Shown in pieces: positions 1 through 6,126 of a stretch of DNA of 6,263 nucleotides. The translations under genes were made by a program, and so were the position numbers. The DNA comes from Ignavibacteriales bacterium. Lineage in GTDB: Bacteria; Bacteroidota; Ignavibacteria; T3Sed10-11. The notes beneath the pieces were generated by a model, which was not told the origin of the DNA, did no database searches, and worked only from the letters and a program-made list of their open reading frames with translations. Positions within the stretch are counted from its first letter, which is position 1. Each line of letters begins with the position of its first letter. Location of the stretch: assembly GCA_003560935.1 (NCBI GenBank), contig PWJF01000443.1, forward strand, positions 1 to 6,263. Direction: 5' to 3'.

Positions 1-1643
1 AATATCTGGCATATTCTATCGATATAGACGGCTCGGAATCCTACACGTTATACATCAAAAACACAGCGAACGATGAACTCATCGGCACACCGATACCCGG
101 CACGCATTACTCGCTCGAATGGGCGAACGACAACCGGACCGTTTTCTATACGCGTCTCGATGAATCGAAGCGCCCGCACAAAGTATACCGTCACGTAATC
201 GACACCGATCCGGCAAACGACGAATTAATACATCACGAAACCGATGCAAGCTATTTCATCTGGCTCCATAAAACACGTAGCGATAAATATATCCTGATCA
301 GCTGTGAAAACATCACGACATCCGAAGTCCGGTATGTTGACGCGGACAAAACCGCCAATTCGTTTACCGTTTTTCAACCCCGTACAGAGGGAATCGAATA
401 TACGCTCGATCATCATGAGGACACCTTCTACATCGTCACGAACGAAACTGCCAAAAACTTCAAACTGATGGCGACGCCGGTAAGCACTCCGGATAAACAG
501 CACTGGAAGGAAATCATTCCTCATCGTACAGACATCAAGTTAGACGGTATCGATATTTTCCGCGATCACATGGTGATCTATGAACGGAGGAACGGTTTAA
601 AGAACGTCAGACTCCGGCACTTCCGCAGCGATGAGATTCACGATGTCGAATTTCCGGAACCGGTATATAATGTCATACCGTCCGATAATCCGGAATATAA
701 AACCGGGATGCTCCGTTTTCAGTATACCTCGTTCATCACCCCGATGAGCGTATATGATTACAACATGAACACCCGCGAAAGAGAACTAAAAAAACAGACG
801 GAAGTACTGGGCGGTTATAACCCGGACGAGTATGAATCGGAACGGGTGTTTGCAGCGGCACGCGACGGTGTCCGTATTCCCGTCTCGCTCGTCTACAAAA
901 AAGGGATGCAGCGTTACGGAAACAACCCTATGGTCTTATTCGGATACGGTGCATACGGCATCAGCCAGGACGTGAATTTTTCATCGAACCGGTTGAGTTT
1001 GCTCGACCGCGGATTTATTATCGGGATAGCGCACATCCGCGGCGGCGGTGAAATGGGACGGCAGTGGTACGAAGACGGGAAGTTGTTAAAAAAGAAAAAT
1101 ACGTTCACCGATTTCATTGCTTGCGCCGAATTCCTCTTTGACGAGAAATACACGTCGCCGGATCGATTGGCTATATACGGCGGAAGCGCCGGTGGCTTGT
1201 TAATAGGTGCGGTGCTCAATATGCGTCCCGATATTTGCCGCGCTGCAGTTGCGAACGTTCCGTTCTTGGATGTATTGACAACCATGCTCGACCCGTCGAT
1301 ACCGCTCACCGTTATCGAATACGACGAGTGGGGTAATCCGAACGATAAAGAGTGTTACGATTACATAAAATCATATTCGCCATATGATAACGTGACTGCC
1401 CGGGAGTATCCGCATATACTCGCACTTGCGGGATTGAACGATCCCCGTGTGCAATACTGGGAGCCGGCAAAATGGACGGCGAAATTACGCGTCACAAAAA
1501 CCGACAACAATGTTCTTTTATTAAAAACCGATATGGGGGCCGGTCACGGCGGAGCATCCGGCCGCTACGACTATCTGAAGGATCTCGCGTTAGAGTATGC
1601 GTTCATACTGCACATGTGCGACGCACTTGCCCGCGACATCTAA
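1..1643 (+). CDS. ptrB: Oligopeptidase B (protease II, peptidase family S9A), 5' end missing
   Basis: A serine oligopeptidase that cuts short peptides after Arg or Lys, normally in the cytoplasm. The frame (first full codon at 3) is open from the window edge to TAA at 1641-1643, giving 546 visible residues. The protein therefore does not start at the ATG at 468. Visible residues 1 to about 265 are beta-propeller and the rest is the alpha/beta-hydrolase domain. The triad is complete: Ser395 in GGSAGG (codon 1185-1187), Asp480 in GLNDPRVQYWEP (1440-1442) and His515 in GAGHGG (1545-1547). The spacings of 85 and 35 residues equal those of the E. coli enzyme as I recall it (Ser532, Asp617, His652). 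This implies about 137 residues are missing, out of a family length near 690. SYSPYDNV and EWGNP are diagnostic for OpB rather than prolyl oligopeptidase. By the same offset, the P1-specificity acids are Glu439 and Asp441 (Glu/Glu in enterobacteria), and the P2 pair is Asp323 and Asn325 (Asp/Asp there). Confidence 0.96.
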   Translation, partial: YLAYSIDIDGSESYTLYIKNTANDELIGTPIPGTHYSLEWANDNRTVFYTRLDESKRPHKVYRHVIDTDPANDELIHHETDASYFIWLHKTRSDKYILISCENITTSEVRYVDADKTANSFTVFQPRTEGIEYTLDHHEDTFYIVTNETAKNFKLMATPVSTPDKQHWKEIIPHRTDIKLDGIDIFRDHMVIYERRNGLKNVRLRHFRSDEIHDVEFPEPVYNVIPSDNPEYKTGMLRFQYTSFITPMSVYDYNMNTRERELKKQTEVLGGYNPDEYESERVFAAARDGVRIPVSLVYKKGMQRYGNNPMVLFGYGAYGISQDVNFSSNRLSLLDRGFIIGIAHIRGGGEMGRQWYEDGKLLKKKNTFTDFIACAEFLFDEKYTSPDRLAIYGGSAGGLLIGAVLNMRPDICRAAVANVPFLDVLTTMLDPSIPLTVIEYDEWGNPNDKECYDYIKSYSPYDNVTAREYPHILALAGLNDPRVQYWEPAKWTAKLRVTKTDNNVLLLKTDMGAGHGGASGRYDYLKDLALEYAFILHMCDALARDI

Positions 1644-1677
1644 GATGTAGTCCACCTTGAAGGCGGACTACATCTTA
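1641..1677 (+). terminator. Long stem-loop overlapping the ptrB stop codon
   Basis: The left arm 1641-1656 (starting at the T of the TAA stop) pairs with the right arm 1662-1677. This gives a 16-bp stem with one A-C mismatch (1654/1664) around a 5-nt TTGAA loop. Its position directly at the end of ptrB suggests a transcript end or RNA-stabilising structure. No T-run follows the right arm, so it does not meet the classical intrinsic-terminator definition. It could instead be a copy of a dispersed REP-like palindrome. The hairpin is certain from the bases; its role is inferred. Confidence 0.55.
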
Positions 1678-1739
1678 CAGCAGGTGCATCGCACAAACAA
1701 TATATTATTCCACCACATCATAAAGACAGGAATCGGAAC

Positions 1740-2336
1740 ATGTTTAACATAGAATCCCCGTATGTCGTACTCGTCGTGATCCCGCTGCTTATCATGGCGG
1801 CACGTATCATCGACGTATCGTTTTCAACGCTTCGCATCGTGTATTTGATGAAGGGAGAAAAGGTATTCGCCGCCGGACTCGGTTTCTTCGAATCGCTTAT
1901 CTGGCTTATCGCAATTAGTCAGATCATACAGAATGTCACGAACGTACCGGCATACATCGGATGGGCGGCGGGATTTGCGCTCGGTAATTATTTAGGACTC
2001 ATGATCGAGGAGCGCCTTGCAGTCGGAAAACTGATAGTGCGCGTTATCACGGCAGTCGAAACGCAAGCGCTGATCGATAAGCTTAAGGATTTGGGTTACG
2101 GTGTCACGCATATAGATGCACAGGGAACCGCTGGAAAAGTGAAAATAATATTCTGCGTAATCCAGCGTGAACAATTCGAGCGGGTTGTCGATATAATAAA
2201 ATCATTCAATCCTAAAGCGTTTTATACCGTCGAGGATGTGCGTACTGCTCGAGAAGGTGTATTTCCAAAATCCCAGGGGTTCTATCAAAGAATGGGATTG
2301 ATCCCGATCTTTGTACGGCAGCCGAAGAAGAAATGA
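1740..2336 (+). CDS. UPF0316 family membrane protein (DUF5698 plus DUF2179), YebE-like
   Basis: A 198-residue protein that I recognise as UPF0316, a family of unknown function that includes B. subtilis YebE. Three hydrophobic segments lie near residues 8-28, 40-60 and 69-88. Between the first two is the family pattern RIIDVSFSTLRIVYLMKG; the third contains the small-residue-rich GWAAGFALGNYLG, followed by MIEERLAVG. Residues of about 95-165 form the soluble DUF2179 part, with the alternating strand/helix pattern of a small ligand-sensing fold (LIDKLKDLGYGVTHIDAQG). The protein ends in a basic tail. The start is the ATG at 1740, with AGGA at 1728-1731 as a Shine-Dalgarno 8 nt upstream. It lies 96 bp behind ptrB, beyond the hairpin, so it probably has its own promoter; a TATATT at 1701-1706 is a weak -10 candidate. 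The length is normal and nothing is missing. It ends in TGA and is convergent with the phoU remnant. No functional link to the neighbours is evident. Confidence 0.88.
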   Translation: MFNIESPYVVLVVIPLLIMAARIIDVSFSTLRIVYLMKGEKVFAAGLGFFESLIWLIAISQIIQNVTNVPAYIGWAAGFALGNYLGLMIEERLAVGKLIVRVITAVETQALIDKLKDLGYGVTHIDAQGTAGKVKIIFCVIQREQFERVVDIIKSFNPKAFYTVEDVRTAREGVFPKSQGFYQRMGLIPIFVRQPKKK

Positions 2337-2443
2337 GACTCGGGTACCATGAAGATGTATAACTACAGCGGAAATAGTATCTAACAAGGACTTGAGAAAC
2401 AAAACGATTGGGGGCGCGCAGAACGCTGATTTTCCGTACAAGA

Positions 2444-2845
2444 TCAATGATTAGACACATTCTCCACTATCTCTCCCGTCACCAGAAATATGATGCGCTC
2501 GCATATATTCGTAACACGGTCCGCGATACGCTCGAGATTGTGTGAGACCCATATTAAATAGGTAGACCGGGTTATCGTTCTCGGGTCTTCGATCATGATC
2601 GTGATAAGCTCGTATAAATCTTTAATAACGGGCTGTTGTGTTGCTATAAGATTGATACACTTCTCATCAATTTCCTACCGTGTTTCGTTGATATACGTAT
2701 CGTCGTTATTGATTCTCTTCGCTTCCTCCACATTCCGTTCCCAACGCGCTTTGATGGATGGTTTGATCACTATGGTAACCATCTCACCCGTCGTGAAGAG
2801 ATCCTGTTTCAGCTCGTTCAGGTGTTCTGCAAATGCCCGTCTCAT
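2444..2845 (-). pseudogene. phoU: phoU remnant: internal deletion and premature TAG
   Basis: PhoU is the cytoplasmic helical protein that, with the Pst transporter, keeps PhoR/PhoB signalling off when phosphate is plentiful. Read leftward from ATG at 2845-2843, one frame of 133 codons to TGA (2446-2444) holds clear PhoU sequence. The N-terminus shows MRRAF.EHLNELKQDL and GEMV. Then IDEKCINLIATQQPV.KDL gives the end of the first half of PhoU, followed directly by the C-terminal signature IEDPRTITRSTYLIWVSHN, LERIADRVTNICE and IFLVTGE. Codon 57 is TAG (2677-2675), just before EIDEKC. A normal PhoU has about 220 residues, so some 80-90 residues of the middle are gone, with the join near residue 77 at KDL/YELITIM. 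There is no good Shine-Dalgarno. No pst gene adjoins it, although phoU usually closes a pstSCAB operon. Beyond the one stop and the deletion the frame is intact, so the decay looks fairly recent. The identification is by motif recognition. Confidence 0.85.
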
Positions 2846-2858
2846 CGTGTTCTGTATA

Positions 2859-2876
2859 GTTAATGGTTATTGGTTG
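2859..2876 (-). repeat. Three TAACNNN heptads in reverse orientation
   Basis: On the plus strand GTTA, GTTA and GTTG start at 2859, 2866 and 2873, exactly 7 bases apart. These are reverse-strand copies of the TAACNNN units found at 2915-2946. GTTAATGGTTA (2859-2869) is the perfect reverse complement of TAACCATTAAC at 2936-2946, so the two arrays can pair as arms around a spacer of about 60 nt. The array begins 14 bp upstream of the phoU remnant's start codon. No function is known to me. Confidence 0.6.
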
Positions 2877-2887
2877 ATAAGATCAAC
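2873..2887. repeat. Small perfect inverted repeat GTTGAT-AAG-ATCAAC
   Basis: Six-base arms flank a 3-nt centre, inside the spacer enclosed by the two heptad arrays. It could be a dimeric regulator half-site pair, but it is short enough to arise by chance in AT-rich DNA. Confidence 0.3.
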
Positions 2888-2914
2888 ATCGGTTTATTAT
2901 TTGCTGGGATGCGG

Positions 2915-2946
2915 TAACTATTAACGGATAACAATTAACCATTAAC
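2915..2946 (+). repeat. Five-unit TAACNNN heptanucleotide array (array A)
   Basis: TAAC begins at 2915, 2922, 2929, 2936 and 2943, an exact 7-bp period. The 3-base fillers vary (TAT, GGA, AAT, CAT). It lies in the non-coding spacer between the phoU remnant and the receptor. A second array with the same unit and phase occurs at 6073-6111. The constant TAAC with drifting fillers resembles the short tandemly repeated heptanucleotides of cyanobacteria in design. A role is not established. Confidence 0.75.
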
Positions 2947-3077
2947 TTCCTTGTCTAATATCGACATAGATAATACTTGGAGCGGGCAATGCGAAAAACG
3001 TCAGAGATTCAAATATGCACTCTTTATCGTTGGTAATAATTAAACCGCATCGTTTACAAGGGCTATGCGCTTTTTTT

Positions 3078-3117
3078 ATTTCACAATTCCTTAACACTCC
3101 TGTAATTCCCACGTAAT
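3078..3117 (+). promoter_or_regulatory. Pho-box-like operator: four direct repeats at exact 11-bp spacing
   Basis: Four 7-mers, ATTTCAC (3078), CCTTAAC (3089), CTGTAAT (3100) and ACGTAAT (3111), start exactly 11 bp apart with 4-nt spacers. This is the architecture of PhoB operators, which are 7-bp half sites on one face of the helix. The third unit equals a half site of the E. coli phoE Pho box as I recall it (CTGTAAT, paired there with CTTTAAC), and the second differs from CTTTAAC by one base. The last unit ends 9 nt before the -10 at 3127, as expected where PhoB replaces -35 recognition. It lies between the divergent phoU remnant and the TonB receptor. The spacing is seen directly; binding by PhoB is inferred. 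Confidence 0.6.
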
Positions 3118-3123
3118 AAATCC

Positions 3124-3132
3124 TGCTATATT
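3124..3132 (+). promoter_or_regulatory. Extended -10 element of the receptor promoter
   Basis: TGCTATATT is a TGN extension plus a TATATT hexamer (3127-3132). No good -35 hexamer stands 16-18 bp upstream. That region is taken by the Pho-box-like repeats, which fits an activator-dependent promoter. Transcription would start near 3139, giving a leader of about 115 nt before the ATG at 3256. Within the leader only weak structure is visible (AGCTTT 3142-3147 could pair with AAAGCT 3166-3171). Confidence 0.4.
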
Positions 3133-3239
3133 GTATCCGGGAGCTTTCATTTGGCCGTTCGCAGAAAAGCTTTTATGGTCGCCTTTTGGCTTGTTAGTAA
3201 CCAATATGATGAAGTATGTTCCCGTTATCTAAATCAACT

Positions 3240-3245
3240 AGAGGA
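3240..3245 (+). promoter_or_regulatory. Ribosome binding site that fixes the receptor start
   Basis: AGAGGA lies 10 nt before the ATG at 3256. The next residues form a textbook signal peptide, so this ATG is preferred over the in-frame TTG at 3151. The TTG would put 35 hydrophilic, unrelated residues in front of the signal. Confidence 0.65.
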
Positions 3246-3255
3246 TCCTGCTACA

Positions 3256-3777
3256 ATGCAATTCTTTACAAACCGTTACTTAATTCGTGTACTGTTTGTG
3301 TTATTTACATTTGGGTACATCTGTTTCACCGCGAATGTAAACGCTCAGGCACCGTCGAGCGGACACATATCCGGCATCGTGGTCGATTCGGAAACCGGTT
3401 CACCCGTTATCGGGGCGAATGTAATTATTGAAGGAACATATCGCGGTGCCGCTGCCGATATCGAGGGGCGATTTCTCATTCAGAATGTCGAACCCGGGTC
3501 ATACACCGTTGTCGTATCTGCCGTTTCCTACGCCAGAATGCTCGTAACCGATGTTGTCGTTGAATCCGGCAAAACCGTAACGGTAAACGGCATATTAATC
3601 CCGGAGGCGATTCAGACTGAGGAGGTAGTCGTGGAAGGTCGTGCAGTCTTATCATACGAAGCGGCGCTGCTTCGGTTGCAGCACCGTTCTGCGCAGATAA
3701 GCGACGGGATCAGTGCAGAGCAGATTAAACGCACTCCCGATGCAACATCAAGCGATGCGCTCCGGAGAGTAACCTGA
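3256..3777 (+). CDS. TonB-dependent receptor, N-terminal part (signal peptide, CarboxypepD-like domain, start of plug), ended by in-frame TGA
   Basis: The first 173 residues of an outer membrane active transporter. Residues 1-30 are a signal peptide: basic/polar start, hydrophobic core around 12-24, likely cleavage after Val-Asn-Ala at 30. Residues of about 37-117 form a carboxypeptidase-regulatory-like beta-sandwich (GIVVDSETGSPVIGANV, then DIEGRFLIQNVEPGSYTVVV), a periplasmic extension common on Bacteroidota receptors. TEEVVVEG at 121-128 resembles a TonB box. The plug starts near 150 (ISAEQIKRTPDATSSDALRRVT) and stops at TGA, codon 174 (3775-3777). The same frame resumes at once with LSIVDNKFVFVRG, exactly the plug continuation. 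Family members usually have Gly where the TGA stands, so one G-to-T change (GGA to TGA) explains the break. As it stands this product would be a secreted fragment without a barrel. A Pho-box-like promoter precedes it. Confidence 0.85.
   Translation: MQFFTNRYLIRVLFVLFTFGYICFTANVNAQAPSSGHISGIVVDSETGSPVIGANVIIEGTYRGAAADIEGRFLIQNVEPGSYTVVVSAVSYARMLVTDVVVESGKTVTVNGILIPEAIQTEEVVVEGRAVLSYEAALLRLQHRSAQISDGISAEQIKRTPDATSSDALRRVT
3775..3777 (+). other. In-frame TGA interrupting the TonB receptor plug
   Basis: TGA is codon 174 of a frame that is otherwise open for 933 codons from 3256 to TAA at 6055. It is followed by C (TGAC), a context reported to be relatively leaky. Point mutation, sequencing error and readthrough are all possible. 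General use of TGA for Gly is unlikely: no other in-frame TGA occurs in either long reading frame (ptrB or the receptor), and UPF0316 ends in TGA at a normal family length. Confidence 0.9.
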
Positions 3778-3786
3778 CTTTCGATC

Positions 3787-6057
3787 GTGGATAACAAGTT
3801 CGTTTTCGTCCGCGGTATCAGCGAACGCTACAGCAAAGCGACGCTCAACGGCGGGACGCTTGCAAGCACCGAGCCCGACCGAAAAGCGTTCGCATTCGAT
3901 ATGGTGCCGGCAAACCTGCTCGAGAATACCATCATATCGAAATCATTTACGCCCGATCTTCCCGGCGATTTTGCAGGAGGGCTCGTGAGAATGAACACGA
4001 TCGACTTCCCTTCCGATTTGATCGTCACGGTAAGCGGCTCTGCATCCTACAACAGCGTGAGTACGTTTAATGCTTTTAACTCATACCGCGGCGGATCGAC
4101 CGACTATCTCGGCGTAGACGACGGCATCCGGGGACTTCCGGCCGGCCTTCCGGAAAACGTTAGCAGCAATGAGATCACCCCCGAAGAGCGGCTCGCAATT
4201 GCACAACAATTTCCGAACTCATGGGGACCCGTTTCGCGTAAAGCGCCGTTGAGCAGCAGCTATTCAATCTCGCTCGGCGACGGCACGCGTCTGCTCGGTC
4301 AGGATTTTGGTTTTGTGACCTCACTCTCATATCGCAGCGGGTTTGAAACAATCGAACTGGAACGAAACGAATTTGAATCAAGCGGTGAGCCTCGCTTTTT
4401 ATATAAGGGATCGCAATCCCGTTATTCCATTCTCTGGGGAGGGATGTTTAATTTCAGTTATAAACTCTCAAATTATCATAGGCTCAGTATAAAAAATACC
4501 TATACGCGCTCTGCCGACGACGACGTTACAATATTGCAGGGACCACAGTTTACCGATATCAGCGCGGATCTGATCCATACCGGATTGCGTTTCGTATCCC
4601 GGTCAGTCTATTCAGGGCAACTCGGCGGTGAGCATTACTTCAAAGGAATCGGCAGTTTACAATTACATTGGCGCATTTCTCATTCGATATCGGACCGGAA
4701 CGAACCGGATTACCGCCGGATTATATATGCCCGTTCCTTCGGAGCGCGTGAAGACGATCCGTACTATGCCGTACTCGGTTTTCAGGCAAACTTAAAGAAC
4801 GGCGGACGTTTTTATTCAAATCTGAAAGACAAATCCAATGCATACGGCGCGGATTTCACGCTCCCCGTTCGAAGTTCGCAGATAAAGTTCGGGGGATCAT
4901 TCGAGGATACCGACCGCGATTTTACTTCACGCCTGATCGGAATCATTATCAATGCACGGGGAAACGGCTTCACCGATCCACATCTCTACCATCTACCGAT
5001 CGATTCGATCTTTATGGCGGAGAATTTCAGACAGAACGGTTTCTCGATCGATGAATATCGTAACGGCGGCAATAACTATACGGCGTTTCAATCTGTCGGT
5101 GCTGCGTATACGATGATCGATATTCCGTTTGTAGTGTTGAATCAACATTTCAGACTCATCGCCGGTGCACGTTGGGAAGAATCCCGTCAGGGAGTACTTA
5201 CGATGAACCTGAATGCCACCGAGGAAATCCATATCGAGCGCATCAAAGTCAATATCCTCCCCTCGGTAAACTTGGTGTATAAGGTCACACCGATAAGTAA
5301 TCTGCGGCTTGCGTATACCGAAACCGTCAACCGTCCTGAACTACGAGAGATATCTAACTTCATGTATTTCGATTTCAGTACGCAGACCTCTGTCCGCGGC
5401 AATATGGAACTGCGCCCTGCAAGCATCAAAAATTATGATATCCGTTTCGAGACATTCCCCGGTTTGGACGAGATGCTTTCGGCAAGTTTATTCTATAAAG
5501 ACATAACCGATGCAATCGAACAGGTCATTATATCGGGAGTATCGCTGAATGCCGAACGTACGTTTATGAACGCCGATAATGCAAAAAACTATGGCTTTGA
5601 ATTAGAAGGGCGAATGTCTTTCCGGCATATCGCTTCGGCATTATCGGATTTTAGTATTCGAGGAAACTATGCATGGATTAAATCCGAAGTCGATATCAAA
5701 GCGACAGAAACGACATTGAGCCGCAGAGGCAGACCGCTGCAGGGACAGTCGCAGTACGTTATTAATCTCGGATTAAGTTACGATAATCCGGATCGGGGAA
5801 CATCGGTCAACATATTATATAACCGTTTCGGTAAGCGCGTCATGGAGATCTCAACCGCATTTGCGGGAGAACTGGTCGAGCTTCCACGCGATCTGATAGA
5901 CGTCGTGATAACTCAGCGGGTGCTCGGATCATTCGATGTGAAATTAACGGCGAAAGATATACTCGCAAAAGAACAGGTGTTTATGCAGGATGATCTAAAA
6001 ATACGCGGTAACAGACGCGGGAGTTCATATTCCCTTGGTATCTCTTATAAGTTTTAA
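3787..6057 (+). CDS. TonB-dependent receptor, C-terminal part (rest of plug and beta-barrel)
   Basis: This is the continuation, in the same frame, of the protein begun at 3256. The coding sense starts right after the TGA at 3778; GTG 3787 is only the first possible start codon and has no ribosome binding site or signal peptide. The opening residues (VRGISERYSKATLNG, then a stretch containing LENTIISKSFTPDLPGDFAGG) are the second half of the plug. From about 4020 the sequence is an alternating, aromatic- and Gly-rich beta-barrel ending in ...SYSLGISYKF, whose terminal Phe is the usual outer-membrane assembly signal. VNRPELREI followed by NFMYFDF (near 5326-5370) is a signature I associate with a Bacteroidota-type receptor subfamily. 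The joined protein has 933 codons, normal for the family. The substrate cannot be read from the sequence; the Pho-box-like promoter suggests a phosphorus-containing ligand. No terminator hairpin follows, and a secreted protein starts 69 bp later, so cotranscription is likely. Confidence 0.88.
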   Translation: MDNKFVFVRGISERYSKATLNGGTLASTEPDRKAFAFDMVPANLLENTIISKSFTPDLPGDFAGGLVRMNTIDFPSDLIVTVSGSASYNSVSTFNAFNSYRGGSTDYLGVDDGIRGLPAGLPENVSSNEITPEERLAIAQQFPNSWGPVSRKAPLSSSYSISLGDGTRLLGQDFGFVTSLSYRSGFETIELERNEFESSGEPRFLYKGSQSRYSILWGGMFNFSYKLSNYHRLSIKNTYTRSADDDVTILQGPQFTDISADLIHTGLRFVSRSVYSGQLGGEHYFKGIGSLQLHWRISHSISDRNEPDYRRIIYARSFGAREDDPYYAVLGFQANLKNGGRFYSNLKDKSNAYGADFTLPVRSSQIKFGGSFEDTDRDFTSRLIGIIINARGNGFTDPHLYHLPIDSIFMAENFRQNGFSIDEYRNGGNNYTAFQSVGAAYTMIDIPFVVLNQHFRLIAGARWEESRQGVLTMNLNATEEIHIERIKVNILPSVNLVYKVTPISNLRLAYTETVNRPELREISNFMYFDFSTQTSVRGNMELRPASIKNYDIRFETFPGLDEMLSASLFYKDITDAIEQVIISGVSLNAERTFMNADNAKNYGFELEGRMSFRHIASALSDFSIRGNYAWIKSEVDIKATETTLSRRGRPLQGQSQYVINLGLSYDNPDRGTSVNILYNRFGKRVMEISTAFAGELVELPRDLIDVVITQRVLGSFDVKLTAKDILAKEQVFMQDDLKIRGNRRGSSYSLGISYKF

Positions 6058-6072
6058 TCGTGAAACTCCTAC

Positions 6073-6111
6073 TAACAATTAACAAATAACAAATAACCAT
6101 TAACAATTCAC
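6073..6111 (+). repeat. TAACNNN heptanucleotide array (array B)
   Basis: TAAC begins at 6073, 6080, 6087, 6094 and 6101, and a one-base variant TCAC at 6108, all exactly 7 bp apart, with fillers AAT, AAA, AAA, CAT and AAT. It shares TAACCATTAAC and TAACAATTAAC with array A (2915-2946). It fills most of the 69-bp spacer between the receptor and the next gene and ends just before that gene's ribosome binding site. Confidence 0.78.
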
Positions 6112-6112
6112 T

Positions 6113-6119
6113 AGAAAGG
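6113..6119 (+). promoter_or_regulatory. Ribosome binding site of the 6127 gene
   Basis: AGAAAGG, 7 nt before the ATG at 6127, supports that start codon. It lies directly after the heptad array. Confidence 0.6.
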
Positions 6120-6126
6120 CAGTACT

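Noticed and set aside
914..1309. Minus-strand open frame of 131 codons within ptrB
   Set aside because: It lies opposite the conserved catalytic domain of oligopeptidase B and is explained as a shadow of that gene.
2595..2924. Plus-strand open frame of about 109 codons in the spacer
   Set aside because: It is antisense to the phoU remnant, whose reverse-strand translation matches a known family. The plus-strand product has no recognisable motifs.
2859..2946. Heptad arrays as a CRISPR array
   Set aside because: The repeat unit is 4 fixed bases with 3-base fillers, far too short for CRISPR repeats and spacers, and no cas genes are present.
3058..3077. Hairpin plus T7 run as an intrinsic terminator
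   Set aside because: The possible stem has only five pairs with an internal mismatch and a 3-nt loop. No upstream plus-strand gene needs termination there.
3238..3248. CTAGAGGATCC resembling a cloning-vector polylinker
   Set aside because: Only 11 bases match, with unrelated sequence on both sides, and the stretch doubles as a sensible Shine-Dalgarno region. Chance is the better explanation.
3151..3255. TTG at 3151 as start of the receptor gene
   Set aside because: It would add 35 polar, unrelated residues ahead of a clear signal peptide. The ATG at 3256 has AGAGGA upstream and begins the signal peptide.
3775..3777. TGA recoded as glycine throughout the genome (as in Gracilibacteria/SR1)
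   Set aside because: Only one in-frame TGA occurs across both long reading frames (ptrB and the receptor), which use many ordinary Gly codons, and UPF0316 stops at TGA at its normal family length.
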